From Nonomuraea guangzhouensis (GTDB taxonomy: Bacteria; Actinomycetota; Actinomycetes; Streptosporangiales; Streptosporangiaceae), in contig NZ_JAHKRM010000010.1 in the NCBI RefSeq assembly GCF_019396345.1, positions 62,001-126,000 on the forward strand: 64,000 nucleotides of DNA, read 5' to 3'. This document shows, piece by piece, positions 24,893 through 33,584 of the stretch (its first letter is position 1; each line of letters begins with the position of its first letter). The notes beneath the pieces were generated by a model. That model was not told where the DNA came from. It worked only from the letters and a program-made list of their open reading frames with translations, and did no database searches. Made by a program: the position numbers and the translations under genes.

Positions 24893-25528
24893 TCACGAGC
24901 CGGACAGGTGCAGGGCGAGCTGGGTGCGGTCGCGTAGTCCGAGTTTGCGCAGCATGCTCGACACGTGGTTCTTCACCGTGCCCTCGGTGATGAACAGCCG
25001 GGCAGCTATCTCCCGGTTCGTCGCGCCCACCGCGATCATCCCGGCCACCTCGAGCTCCCGGCTCGACAGCAGCTCCTGACCGCGAAAGGAGCTCACCGGG
25101 CCGCGCGGCCACCCGCGCAGCTCGGCCACGAGCCGGGCGGCCACCGGCCCATCGAGCACGGTCTCGCCCTCGTACGCCTTGCGGATCCCGTCGATCAGCT
25201 CCTCGGGAGAGCAGTCCTTCAGCAGGTACCCGCGGGCTCCGGCACGCAGCGCGCCGAAGATGTAGGCGTCCTCCTCGAAGGTGCTGAGCACCAGCGCGGC
25301 GACGCGCGGGTGCTCGGCGGCGAGCCGGGCGGTCAGCTCGACCCCGTCCATCCGCGGCATCCTGGCGTCGACGAGCACCACGTCGGGCGCGCAGCGCGGC
25401 ACGGCGGCCAGCGCCTCCCAGCCGTCGGCGGCCTCGCCCGCCACCTCGATCCCGTCCTCGATCTCCAGCAGCTTGCGCAGTCCGCGGCGCATGAGTGCCT
25501 GGTCGTCCACGAGGAGCACGCGGATCAT
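24893..25528 (-). CDS. NarL/LuxR-family response regulator
   Basis: 211 aa. Receiver domain with LLVDDQ, the phospho-acceptor Asp in VVLVDARMPRMDGV and the Lys in LKDCSPEEL. The LuxR helix-turn-helix is LSSRELEVAGMIAVGATNREI, then ITEGTVKNHVSSMLRKLGL. Its ATG at 25528 overlaps the kinase stop by 4 bases (ATGA). It is distinct in sequence from the regulator at 20529, so this is a second, separate system. No obvious target gene adjoins; the CPBP protease gene, divergent from the kinase gene, is one candidate. Confidence 0.94.
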   Translation of the reverse strand: MIRVLLVDDQALMRRGLRKLLEIEDGIEVAGEAADGWEALAAVPRCAPDVVLVDARMPRMDGVELTARLAAEHPRVAALVLSTFEEDAYIFGALRAGARGYLLKDCSPEELIDGIRKAYEGETVLDGPVAARLVAELRGWPRGPVSSFRGQELLSSRELEVAGMIAVGATNREIAARLFITEGTVKNHVSSMLRKLGLRDRTQLALHLSGS

Positions 25529-26709
25529 GGCCGGGCCACCGGCACCTCGGCCCGCAGCTCGAACCCGCCGTCCCGCGCGTTGGCCGCCCGGAAGCTGCCG
25601 CCGATGGCCCGCACCCGCTCGGCCAGCGAGGACAGGCCGAACCCGGCCGTGTCCACCGTGCCCTTACCGTCATCACCGATCACCAGCACCACCCGATCCT
25701 CGCCGAAATCCAGGCGGGCGCGCACCTGGCGGGCCTCGGCGTGCCGCAGCGCGTTGGTGAACCCCTCCTGGAGCACGCGGTAGAGGACCAGCTCGGAGTC
25801 GGGGTCGATGCGGCGTTCGATCCCGTCGACGGTGAAGCTGACCTCGACCCCGGCGCCCTCGAAGGAGCGGGCCAGCCGGCCGAGCGCGGTGCTGCCGACC
25901 TGGCCGTCCAGGGCGAGGGGACGCAGCGCGCGCACCCACCGCCGCGCCTCGGCCAGCGCCCGGACGGTCATCTCCTTGGCCTGGCGCACTTCCTCCCAGA
26001 TCAGGTCCGGATGCCGTTCACGGTAGCGCTCGGCGTTCTCCAGGTTCACCTTGATCACGGTGAGCTGGTGCCCGATCGAGTCGTGCATGTCCCTGGCCAT
26101 CCGGGCGCGTTCCTCGGCCACCGCCAGCTCCCTGATCCGCTCGATCAGGCGCTGCGCCGCCTCACGCTGCCGCCTGGCTTCGAGCAGGGCGGAGGTCATG
26201 GCCAGGGAGGAAACGGCGAGCAGCGTCACCGGTACCAACTGATTGAGCAGTTGGAGCCAGCTCACGTCGAACACCAGCGGGAGGGGCACGCCCACGAAGA
26301 GCAGGTAGATCACTGTGATCACAATGGCGGTGCGCATGGCGTACACGAAGGCGAGGTTCACTATCGCGGCGAACATCAGCGCGATATGCCATCCGCCCAG
26401 GACCTGGCCGATGAACGTGGCCGTCACCAGCAGCGCCGGCGCGGCCAACTTGCGCAACGTGCTCGCGGCGGGGCTCCACGGCATGATCAGCCACAGCGCC
26501 CCCACCAGCGCCAGCATGCCGGAGAAGAGTGCGAGGCGCGGCCATTCGCCGGTGGTGCCGACACCGGCGACCAGGAGCGTCGCGAACAACACCCAGAACA
26601 CCACCGAGAGCAGAACAGGCCGGTCCGGGTCGCGAAGCATCACATCTGCGGACCCTACGCGGATGCCGACCTCCGGGGCATCCCCCCAGCGACACGGTAC
26701 TTCGGTCAT
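25525..26709 (-). CDS. Sensor histidine kinase (HisKA_3 / NarL-type)
   Basis: 394 aa from ATG 26709; ATG 26640 (MLRDPDRPVLL) is an alternative that would start just before the first helix. About five membrane helices lie in residues 28-160 (LSVVFWVLFATLLVAGVG, LALFSGMLALVGALWLIM, LLVTATFIGQVLGG, and so on). The phospho-histidine is in RARMARDMHDSIGHQLTVI. The ATPase domain carries DSELVLYRVLQEGFTNALRHA (N box), DDGKG and FGLSSLAERVRAIGG. It is co-translated with the downstream response regulator. Sensing is probably within the membrane since external loops are short. Confidence 0.93.
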   Translation of the reverse strand: MTEVPCRWGDAPEVGIRVGSADVMLRDPDRPVLLSVVFWVLFATLLVAGVGTTGEWPRLALFSGMLALVGALWLIMPWSPAASTLRKLAAPALLVTATFIGQVLGGWHIALMFAAIVNLAFVYAMRTAIVITVIYLLFVGVPLPLVFDVSWLQLLNQLVPVTLLAVSSLAMTSALLEARRQREAAQRLIERIRELAVAEERARMARDMHDSIGHQLTVIKVNLENAERYRERHPDLIWEEVRQAKEMTVRALAEARRWVRALRPLALDGQVGSTALGRLARSFEGAGVEVSFTVDGIERRIDPDSELVLYRVLQEGFTNALRHAEARQVRARLDFGEDRVVLVIGDDGKGTVDTAGFGLSSLAERVRAIGGSFRAANARDGGFELRAEVPVARP

Positions 26710-26755
26710 GTCCGGATCTATCCCGCGCTCGATGTGCGCGCCAACCGGTGAGCCC

Positions 26756-26770
26756 TAGCGTGCCGCCATG
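26756..26770 (+). promoter_or_regulatory. Leaderless promoter -10 for the CPBP protease gene
   Basis: TAGCGT (26756-26761), then 6 bases, then ATG 26768. No Shine-Dalgarno sequence. The promoter lies in the short divergent gap with the kinase gene. Confidence 0.6.
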
Positions 26771-27520
26771 CGAATCCTAGGTGCTGTCCTGGTCACGATC
26801 GCGATGCTGTTCGCGGCCACGTTCGGAGTCATGGCGATCGGCAACGTCCTGTTCGGCGGCTCCCAGGCGGTGGCGCCGTTCATCACGGTGCTGGTGCTCC
26901 TGCTCGTCTACGCCTACCGGCGCTTCGTGAGCCACCGCCCGTGGTCCGGCCTCCGCGTCACCTTGACCTGGTGGGCCCTGCCCCAGGTGGTGCTCGGCAT
27001 GGTGGTGGGCCTGGCCGCCCTGCTCGGGGCCAACGCCGTCTCCGTCTGGGTGGGCGTGGCGACGTGGCTGCCGCCCGCGGACGTCCCGCCTCTCATGCTC
27101 CCGCTCGCCATCGTCGTGATCGCGCTGAAAGCCTCATTCCCGGAGGAGCTGCTGTTCCGCGGGCATCTGTACGACACGCTGTCCGACCGGCTCAGCCCGC
27201 GCGCCGTCCTGGCGGTCACCACGCTGTCCTTCGGCTCGATCCACATCCTGTCGCAGAGCCCCGCCTCGGGGATCGCGGAGAAGCTGCTCTATGTCGTGAT
27301 GGCCACCGCGCTCGGGCTGCTGTGCGGGGCGGCTCGGGAGCGGACGGGGGCGTTGTGGATGTCGGTGGGGGTGCACAACGCGGTGTACCTGAGCCAGTTG
27401 TTTCCCACGCGGGGCATCGACTACGGGGTGCAGCTCATCCTTCAGGCCGCCGCTCTCGTCCTGTCCGCCGGTGCGGTGCTCAGCTTCCCGGCGGTCCGTG
27501 AGAAGAGTCAAAGGGCATAG
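26768..27520 (+). CDS. CPBP-family intramembrane metalloprotease
   Basis: 250 aa and about seven membrane helices. The CPBP (type II CAAX endopeptidase/Abi) motifs are present: motif 1 EELLFRGHLYDTL (Glu-Glu-x3-Arg, about residue 126), motif 2 FGSIHILSQ (His) and motif 3 VGVHNAVYLSQL (His-Asn). In bacteria such proteins serve in bacteriocin self-immunity, anti-sigma cleavage or prenyl-protein trimming. The divergent two-component system may use or control it (inference). The 3' end overlaps the convergent M28 peptidase gene by 13 bp. Confidence 0.92.
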   Translation: MRILGAVLVTIAMLFAATFGVMAIGNVLFGGSQAVAPFITVLVLLLVYAYRRFVSHRPWSGLRVTLTWWALPQVVLGMVVGLAALLGANAVSVWVGVATWLPPADVPPLMLPLAIVVIALKASFPEELLFRGHLYDTLSDRLSPRAVLAVTTLSFGSIHILSQSPASGIAEKLLYVVMATALGLLCGAARERTGALWMSVGVHNAVYLSQLFPTRGIDYGVQLILQAAALVLSAGAVLSFPAVREKSQRA

Positions 27521-29799
27521 AGCTTGGTGACGGAGATCCTGGCATCGCCGAGGAACAGCCAATCCGGTGGGGTGATGAAGCCGGGAATCGCGGACATCTC
27601 ACGAGGATTCGGGCTCACATCGGTGACCCGCAGCCGGATCTTGCCGCCGGAACCCTTTACGGCCAGCGACACCTCGACTCCCGCCGGTCCCGGGGCGTGG
27701 AAGACGAATCCCGCCGGATCGGCCGTTATCGAGCGGCCCTCGACGGACAGCGAACGCACCGTCGAGGTGTCCCCCTCCACCCGCAGGCCGACCGTGTTCG
27801 CTCCGCGCTCGGAGCGGATCCGGACGCGCAGGGTCCGCATGCCCTGCCGGGTCGTGTCCGCGAGCACCCGCAGCGAGGGCGCCGGCAGCGCGGCGGCCTT
27901 CGCCGGGCTGAGGCGCTTGGACCCGCCGCCCCAGAGCTCCGCCTGTGGCCGACCGGTCGCGTCGGCGCCCCCATAGCGGCGGGCCCACTGGTCGGGCGCC
28001 TTCGAGGTCAGCCAGACGGCCTTGCCGGTGTCGGCGTCGAGGCCGTAAGCCAGGCTGGTTCGCCGCGGGTGCTCCTTGTCGATCGGCTCGACCAGCAGGC
28101 CCGCCGCCACCAGCGCGATCGAGACGACCAGCGCGGTCAGCGGGATCAGCGGGGAACGCCTGGCCGGCCAGACCATCTCGATCAGCGGCAGCAGGAGGCC
28201 GCCGAACAGGATCACCAGGGGCATGGGGGCGTAGCCCGCGTACTGCAGGCCCATCGGCAGGGTGTTCCACGCGCTGGCCAGCAGGATCAGGGCGCCCGGC
28301 ACGAGACCTGCGGCGAGGACGAGGACGCGCCACCGCGGCGGGCACCGGAGTGCGGCCAGCCCGCCCAGCGCCGCCCCCAACGCGGGCCAGGCGGCCAGGT
28401 GCGACGCTCCGGGCGACACGATGCCCAGTCCGAGAGCGATCAGGGCCGCCCAGGTCAGCATGCCCAGCGCCAGTTCGGCGGTGCCGACGCGACGGCGCAG
28501 CAGCGCGTACCACGCGAGCAGGATCGTGCCCGCGAGCATCAGTACGGCGAGCCAGAACAGCTCCGGCCGATACGGCGTCGTGGTGGCGGTTCCGCTGAGT
28601 CCGGGCCGGATCACCTTGAGCAGGTCCCAGAAGAAGACACCGACGCCCACGCCGAGTCCGATCGGGATCAGAGCGAGCGCGGTGGCGAGGAGCGTGCGCC
28701 GCAAGGTGACCATGCCCCGGCGGCGGGCCAGGAAGATCAGTGCCAGTGCCGCCAGCAGCGCGGCGGCGCCCAGCAGGCCGGCCGCCCAGGCCGGATAGCG
28801 GACCAGCAGGCCGGGCGGGAGGTTGAAGTAGACCAGGTCGTTCCCGGTGGTCAGCCGTGCCAGGTCGGTGCCGCCGAACGCGCGCACGAGCGCCAGCGTG
28901 TTGTCGCCCATCTGCTGCAGTGCCGCGAGGTCGACGTGCGCGGGGTCGTCGAGAACGCTGTGGTACAGGGTGCCCGCATTGGCGTAGGCGGAGTCGAGCA
29001 CGGCCATCCCGCCGAGTGCGAAGGCGGTGAAGTCGGTGTCGTTGTTGAGCAGTTTCATCAGCTCGGCGTACACGGAGTCGGCCACGGGCATGGGCGCCGC
29101 CGATCCGAACAGGGAGATCAGGCCGGAGTTCGACTCCGTGCTCCGGAACATCAGCACCGGCCCCTTGGCCCCGCGCGCCTCGTTGTTGAGCACCACGCTC
29201 CGCCCCTTCGCGAGCGGGTGTTCTTTGACGAACGCCGCCGAGCCCAGGAGTCCGGTCTCCTCGGCGTCGGTGATGAGGAACACGACGTCGTTGCGCAACC
29301 GTGTGCCGTCCGCGACCAGCGCCCTGGCCGTCTCGATCGCGCTCGCCGTACCGGCCCCGTCGTCGTTGGCGCCCGGTCCCTCGGGAACCGAGTCGTAGTG
29401 AGCGGTGACGAAGACCCGGCCGGTGGGAGCGGTCCCGGGTATCACGGTGACGATGTTGAAGACGCGCCCGGCGGTGACGGGGTCGCCCTGCTCGTCCATC
29501 GGTGAGACGCCCACCGCCTCCTGCACCTCGGGCCGCAGGCCCAGCCGTCGCAACTCGCCGACCAGGTAGTCGCGGACCCGGGTGTGCTCGGCCGTGCCGA
29601 CGGGGTGGGGTTCGACGGCGAAGCGCTCGACCTGGGCGAAGGCCCGCTGCGCGCTGAACTCCCGGTCGGGGGCGCCGGCCGGGCTCACCGCGGTGGGGGT
29701 GGTGTCCCTGATCGCGCCGATGGCGATCAGCAGGAGCGCGCACAGGGCCATGAGTCCGGCAGCGAGTGAGCGCCGTCCTGATGCGTGCTCTGGTGTCAT
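27508..29799 (-). CDS. Membrane-anchored M28-family metallopeptidase
   Basis: 763 aa. A single N-terminal helix (LAAGLMALCALLLIAIGAI) precedes the zinc peptidase domain: TAHYDSVPEG (His and Asp), GANDDGAGTAS (bridging Asp), the catalytic Glu and next ligand Glu in ITDAEETGLLGS, then an Asp in NDTDFTAFA and the last His in LYHSVLDD. From about residue 330 there are eight or nine membrane helices, then a C-terminal beta-rich domain (about 620-763). This is the layout of Fxna/YfbL-like and ER aminopeptidase-like M28 proteins. It should trim N-terminal residues on the outer face. A divergent ArsR-like gene shares its promoter region. Confidence 0.93.
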   Translation of the reverse strand: MTPEHASGRRSLAAGLMALCALLLIAIGAIRDTTPTAVSPAGAPDREFSAQRAFAQVERFAVEPHPVGTAEHTRVRDYLVGELRRLGLRPEVQEAVGVSPMDEQGDPVTAGRVFNIVTVIPGTAPTGRVFVTAHYDSVPEGPGANDDGAGTASAIETARALVADGTRLRNDVVFLITDAEETGLLGSAAFVKEHPLAKGRSVVLNNEARGAKGPVLMFRSTESNSGLISLFGSAAPMPVADSVYAELMKLLNNDTDFTAFALGGMAVLDSAYANAGTLYHSVLDDPAHVDLAALQQMGDNTLALVRAFGGTDLARLTTGNDLVYFNLPPGLLVRYPAWAAGLLGAAALLAALALIFLARRRGMVTLRRTLLATALALIPIGLGVGVGVFFWDLLKVIRPGLSGTATTTPYRPELFWLAVLMLAGTILLAWYALLRRRVGTAELALGMLTWAALIALGLGIVSPGASHLAAWPALGAALGGLAALRCPPRWRVLVLAAGLVPGALILLASAWNTLPMGLQYAGYAPMPLVILFGGLLLPLIEMVWPARRSPLIPLTALVVSIALVAAGLLVEPIDKEHPRRTSLAYGLDADTGKAVWLTSKAPDQWARRYGGADATGRPQAELWGGGSKRLSPAKAAALPAPSLRVLADTTRQGMRTLRVRIRSERGANTVGLRVEGDTSTVRSLSVEGRSITADPAGFVFHAPGPAGVEVSLAVKGSGGKIRLRVTDVSPNPREMSAIPGFITPPDWLFLGDARISVTKLYAL

Positions 29800-29870
29800 C
29801 CTCGTTCACTCCCCGTGGCTTGTGTCCCAGATGTCCCCTTGTGGTGGCATCGGGAGCATCGCGACGGAGT

Positions 29871-29906
29871 ATTGCAGAAGAAATGCTGCAGCGAAAGTTC
29901 TGCAAT
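29871..29906. promoter_or_regulatory. Inverted-repeat operator between the M28 peptidase and ArsR-like genes
   Basis: ATTGCAGAA (29871-29879) and TTCTGCAAT (29898-29906) are perfect 9-bp inverted repeats separated by 18 bp. The middle holds another palindrome, GCTGCAGC (29885-29892). The right arm lies 17 bp upstream of the -10 TAGGCT of the regulator gene, so binding there would block its -35 region. The regulator is the likely ligand (inference). Confidence 0.65.
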
Positions 29907-29923
29907 GCCGGGGCGAGGGGCTG

Positions 29924-29938
29924 TAGGCTCGCAGCGTG
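29924..29938 (+). promoter_or_regulatory. Leaderless promoter -10 for the ArsR-like gene
   Basis: TAGGCT (29924-29929) precedes GTG 29936 by 6 bases, with no ribosome-binding site. It supports the GTG at 29936 as the true start. Confidence 0.6.
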
Positions 29939-30505
29939 GCGAACAGACCGGCGATCAGGCAGCTCAGCGATCCAGGTGCACTCAAGGCGCTCGGCCATCC
30001 GCTGCGACAGCGGATCCTGCAGCATCTCGGCATGCACGGCCCGGCCACGTCCACCACGCTCAGCCGGGCGCTCGGCGAGAACACCGGGACGCTCAGCTAT
30101 CACCTGCGCCAGCTTGAGCAGAACGGATTCATCGAAGACATCCCTGAGCGCTCGAACGGAAGGGAGCGCTGGTGGCGGCAGATCAGCCGCGACCTGAGGT
30201 GGCCCTCGGCGGATGAGCTGGACGAAGAGTCTCAGCAACTCCTCGACGAGATCACCGAGTTCAAGGTCGAGGAGGAGCTGGAACTCGCCCGGCGCTTCTT
30301 CAGAGACCATCGGCGGTACGGCGAGTGGGCGAAGGCGTCCCGCGGGCTCACCCACCTGACCCGGGAAGAAATCGACGAGTTCTTCGAGGCGTACATGGAG
30401 CTGCTGTCCAGGTTCAGCCGCGCGCCGGACAACGCCTCGCCCGGCGCGCGGCCGGTGTTCCTGAGATTCTTCACGATGCCCGCCTCCGAGGACCCGTCGT
30501 CCTGA
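29936..30505 (+). CDS. ArsR-like winged-helix transcriptional regulator
   Basis: 189 aa. Residues 12-90 are an ArsR/HTH_20 winged helix: ALKALGHPLRQRILQHLGMHG, the recognition helix in NTGTLSYHLRQLEQNGFIEDI, then the wing ERSNGRERWWRQ. The rest is helical and acidic (ELDEESQQLLDEITEF, EEIDEFFEAYMELLSRF), suggesting a dimer/effector domain. No metal-binding Cys pair is visible, so it does not look like a metal sensor. It is divergent from the M28 peptidase gene with a strong inverted repeat between, so it likely controls the peptidase and itself. Confidence 0.9.
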   Translation: MANRPAIRQLSDPGALKALGHPLRQRILQHLGMHGPATSTTLSRALGENTGTLSYHLRQLEQNGFIEDIPERSNGRERWWRQISRDLRWPSADELDEESQQLLDEITEFKVEEELELARRFFRDHRRYGEWAKASRGLTHLTREEIDEFFEAYMELLSRFSRAPDNASPGARPVFLRFFTMPASEDPSS

Positions 30506-30560
30506 CCCTCCGGCCCCGGCCCCCGGCCGCTGCCGTCCGCGCGAGTCGGCCTGGTCGCAA

Positions 30561-31241
30561 TTATCCGATGCCGGATTCGTCGAGCAGTAGCGCGGCGACC
30601 GCCTCCGGGGCCTCATGCATTGCATCGTGCCCGGTCGGGAGGTCGTGGACCTGCCAACCGGGATCGGTTTGAAGCCGGGTGCGGAGTTCAGCGAACGGCG
30701 TCCGGTCTTCCCATCCCGAGCAGTAGATGAACTCCCGACGGGGGACCTGGGCGAGCTTGCCGGTGAGCCGGATCGTTTGCAAGAACGAGGCGAGGGGGTG
30801 GGGACGGCGGCGGGGATCGCCGCCGTCCGGCGGTCGGACGGCGTAGCCGGTGGCTGCGGCGCCGGCAGCGAACACTTCCCGGAAATGCTCGTTCGTGGAC
30901 GACCAGCACGACTCGCCATCGCGCGGTACGTAGGCGTCGAGATGCACCAGACGTGAGATCCGGCCGTCAGCGCGGTCGGCGGCGGCGGCGATCACCATCC
31001 CGGCGTAGCTGTGGCCGACCAGCGTCGCACTGGTGATGTGGTTGCGATCGAGGTGCCGCAATACGTCGTCGGCGTGCGTGTCGAGGTTGGCGGTCGCGAC
31101 CGTCGCGTTGTCGTCGTCTGGCCGCAGACCGGTCAGGGTCAGGGCGTGAACGGTGTGACCGGCACGCTCCAGCAGCGGAACCACCGCCTCAAACGACCAG
31201 GAGCCCTTCCAAGCGCCGGGCACGAGGACGAACGTCGCCAT
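30561..31241 (-). CDS. Alpha/beta-fold hydrolase
   Basis: 226 aa. ATG 31241 begins MATFVLVPGAWKGSWSFE, the oxyanion strand of the AB_hydrolase_6 (salicylate esterase/MenH-like) group. The nucleophile elbow is VGHSYAGMV (Ser about residue 98), the acid is probably Asp in the GWEDRTPF region, and the catalytic His is in LPTGHDAMHEAP. The closest family pattern is the methylesterase/hydroxynitrile-lyase-like group with the start FVLVPGAW. The substrate is unknown. It lies alone between the ArsR-like gene and the acyl-CoA dehydrogenase gene, convergent with the former. Confidence 0.92.
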   Translation of the reverse strand: MATFVLVPGAWKGSWSFEAVVPLLERAGHTVHALTLTGLRPDDDNATVATANLDTHADDVLRHLDRNHITSATLVGHSYAGMVIAAAADRADGRISRLVHLDAYVPRDGESCWSSTNEHFREVFAAGAAATGYAVRPPDGGDPRRRPHPLASFLQTIRLTGKLAQVPRREFIYCSGWEDRTPFAELRTRLQTDPGWQVHDLPTGHDAMHEAPEAVAALLLDESGIG

Positions 31242-31468
31242 GCGTTTCTCCTTCTCTCAAGCCGCGGCATTGAGGCACGCTGCCTCGATGCCAGTGGTTC
31301 GGCCGGACGCTCCGCGCCGCCTGGAGCCAGTGTCACCAGACCAAGGTGTGGCGGGCTACCGATAGGAGGCCAACTGATGCCTGTTCGCCGCCAACCTCGC
31401 CCGATCGCTGGTGTGACGCGTGCTTCCGTCCAGCCGTCTGACCTCTGGAGATCTACCGAATAACGTTC

Positions 31469-31484
31469 TAGATTCGGTCGCATG
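31469..31484 (+). promoter_or_regulatory. Leaderless promoter -10 for the acyl-CoA dehydrogenase gene
   Basis: TAGATT (31469-31474) lies 7 bases before ATG 31482. Just upstream, AATAACGTTCT (31459-31469) has a near-palindromic AACGTT core, similar to but shorter than sites of lipid-metabolism TetR regulators. Confidence 0.55.
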
Positions 31485-33569
31485 GGGATCGGGCTGACCG
31501 AGGAACACCGGGCGCTGGCCGCCTCCGTACGCGGGCAGGCCGGGCGGGACCCGAGCCATCGGGCGCTGGCCGAGCAGGGCGTGCTCGGGCTGCACCTGCC
31601 CGAGGAGTACGGCGGGCAGGGCTACGGGATGCTGGAGCTGGCCGTGGCGCTGGAGGTGCTCGGCGAGTCGCGCGTGCCCGGCACCTACCTGCCGACCGTG
31701 CTCGCCTCCGCGGTGCTCGCGCGGTCCTCGGGGACGTCGGACCTGCTCAGCGGTCTCGCCGACGGGTCGCTGACCGCGACGGTCGCCCTGCACGGTACGG
31801 CCGGCGGGGACGCCCTGCTCGCCCCACACGGTACGACCGGCGGCGACAGGCTGCTCGCGCTGGGATCGGCCGAGGCCGATGTCTTCCTGCTGCCCGTCGG
31901 GGACGGGGAGTGGTCGTTGTTCGAGCGGGAGGACGTCACCGCCGAGCCGTTCGCGGGCGTGGATCTCGACCGGGCCGTGTGCTCGATCGCGGGGTTCGCC
32001 GGGACGCGGCAGCGGCCGCTCGGTGTCGTACCGGTGCGCGAGGTGGCCGCCGTGCTGCTGGGCGCGGACTCGTGCGGGGTGGGGGCGTGGGCCGTGGCGA
32101 CGGCCGCCGAGTACGCCAAGGTACGGGAGCAGTTCGGGCGGCCGATCGGGCAGTTCCAGGGGGTCAAGCATCGGGTGGCGGCGGCGCTGGTGGCGCTGGA
32201 GCAGGCACGCGCCGCCGTGTGGGACGCCGCCAGGGCCCTCGACGAGGCGGGTCCCGCTGGATCGTGGATGGTCGGTGATGAGGCGCGGCTGACGGCCGGG
32301 GTGGCGGCGGTGCTCGGGCCCGATGCGGCCGTACGGTGTGCCGCCGACGCGATCCAGGTTCTCGGCGGCATCGGTTACACCTACGAGCACGACGCCCACC
32401 GCTACTACCGCAGGGCCCTGTCCGACAGGATGCTGGCCGGCGATCCGGGCGTGTGGGCCGAGAAGGTGGCCGAACTGGCCGTGGCGGGGGTGCGGCGGCG
32501 CCTGGAACCCGATCTGCCCGAGGAGGCGGCGAACGTACGAGACGCGATCCGGGCTGAGGCGGCGTCCCTGCGGGCGATGGAGCGGGGAGCCCGGCTGGGG
32601 AGGTTCGCCCGGGAGGGGTGGATCATGCCTTTCCTCCAGAAGCCGTGGGGTCGGGCGGCGTCACCGCTGGAGCAGGTGATCATCCATCAGGAGTTCCGCG
32701 ACCTCCACCGCCCGAACCTCGGCATCGCGGCCTGGGCCGTGCCGTCCATCCTCAAGTACGGCACCCCCGAGCAGGCGGAACGCTTCCTGCCCAGAACGTT
32801 CGCCGGCGAGATCGTGTGGTGCCAGCTCTTCAGCGAGCCGGGCGCGGGCTCCGACCTGGCGGGCCTGTCGACGAAGGCGACGCGGGTGGAGGGCGGCTGG
32901 TCCCTGACCGGCCAGAAAATCTGGACTTCTCTCGCCCAGTACGCACATTTCGGGATATGTCTGGCGCGGACATCTCCCGAAAAATCCAAGCATGAGGGCA
33001 TCACCTATTTCCTGGTGGACATGGCCACGCCGGGGATCACCGTCAGGCCGCTCAAGGAGATCAACGGCGAGGAGATCTTCAACGAGGTGTTCCTGGATGA
33101 CGTCTTCGTACCCGATGACCTGGTGGTCGGCGAGGTCGACGGCGGCTGGCGGGTGGCCCGCGACACGCTGTCGCACGAACGGGTCGCGCTCGGCGACTCC
33201 TGGGGCCCCGGCTCCCAGCACACCGACATGATCGAACTCGTCGGCGAACTGCCCGGCCTCCGGCAGTCCCAGCGGGAACAGGCGGGCCACCTCTGGGCCG
33301 AGGGCCAGGCCATCTCGGCGCTCGGCCTGCGCGTGACGCTCTCCCAGCTCTCGGGCGCCGACCCGGGAACGGCTCCCAGCGTGCGCAAACTCCTCGGCAT
33401 GCGCCACGCGCAGGCCATCTCCGAGTTCTGCTGGTCGCTCGACCCGTCGAGCGCCCGCTGGTCACGGACGATCCTGACCACCAGGGCGTTCACCATCGGC
33501 GGCGGCACCGCCGAGGTCCAGCTGAACATCATCGCCGAACGCGCCCTCGGCCTCCCCCGCGATCCCTAG
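31482..33569 (+). CDS. Fused double acyl-CoA dehydrogenase
   Basis: 695 aa, about twice a normal acyl-CoA dehydrogenase. Domain 1 (about 1-330) starts MGIGLTEEHRALAASV and has LGLHLPEEYGGQGYG and a C-terminal part with REQFGRPIGQFQGVKH, DAIQVLGGIGYTYEHDAHRYYR. Domain 2 (about 360-695) has EIVWCQLFSEPGAGSDLAGL, the flavin/substrate loop of an intact domain, then VFLDDVFVPDDLVVG and GGGTAEVQLNIIAERALGLP. Domain 1 lacks the middle beta-domain signature and may be non-catalytic, as in actinobacterial two-in-one dehydrogenases of FadE type. It oxidises acyl-CoA (chain length or sterol side chain unknown) with FAD. Confidence 0.9.
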   Translation: MGIGLTEEHRALAASVRGQAGRDPSHRALAEQGVLGLHLPEEYGGQGYGMLELAVALEVLGESRVPGTYLPTVLASAVLARSSGTSDLLSGLADGSLTATVALHGTAGGDALLAPHGTTGGDRLLALGSAEADVFLLPVGDGEWSLFEREDVTAEPFAGVDLDRAVCSIAGFAGTRQRPLGVVPVREVAAVLLGADSCGVGAWAVATAAEYAKVREQFGRPIGQFQGVKHRVAAALVALEQARAAVWDAARALDEAGPAGSWMVGDEARLTAGVAAVLGPDAAVRCAADAIQVLGGIGYTYEHDAHRYYRRALSDRMLAGDPGVWAEKVAELAVAGVRRRLEPDLPEEAANVRDAIRAEAASLRAMERGARLGRFAREGWIMPFLQKPWGRAASPLEQVIIHQEFRDLHRPNLGIAAWAVPSILKYGTPEQAERFLPRTFAGEIVWCQLFSEPGAGSDLAGLSTKATRVEGGWSLTGQKIWTSLAQYAHFGICLARTSPEKSKHEGITYFLVDMATPGITVRPLKEINGEEIFNEVFLDDVFVPDDLVVGEVDGGWRVARDTLSHERVALGDSWGPGSQHTDMIELVGELPGLRQSQREQAGHLWAEGQAISALGLRVTLSQLSGADPGTAPSVRKLLGMRHAQAISEFCWSLDPSSARWSRTILTTRAFTIGGGTAEVQLNIIAERALGLPRDP

Positions 33570-33584
33570 CGTTTCGGATAGCCC

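Noticed and set aside
27599..30919. A minus-strand open frame of about 1100 codons.
   Set aside because: It is the other-frame shadow of the M28 peptidase, ArsR-like and hydrolase genes, with Arg/Pro/Gly-rich low-complexity content.
31375..31461. A 28-codon ORF with a GAGG upstream (MPVRRQPRPIAGV...).
   Set aside because: Too short and low in complexity; it overlaps the promoter of the acyl-CoA dehydrogenase gene and shows no known pattern.
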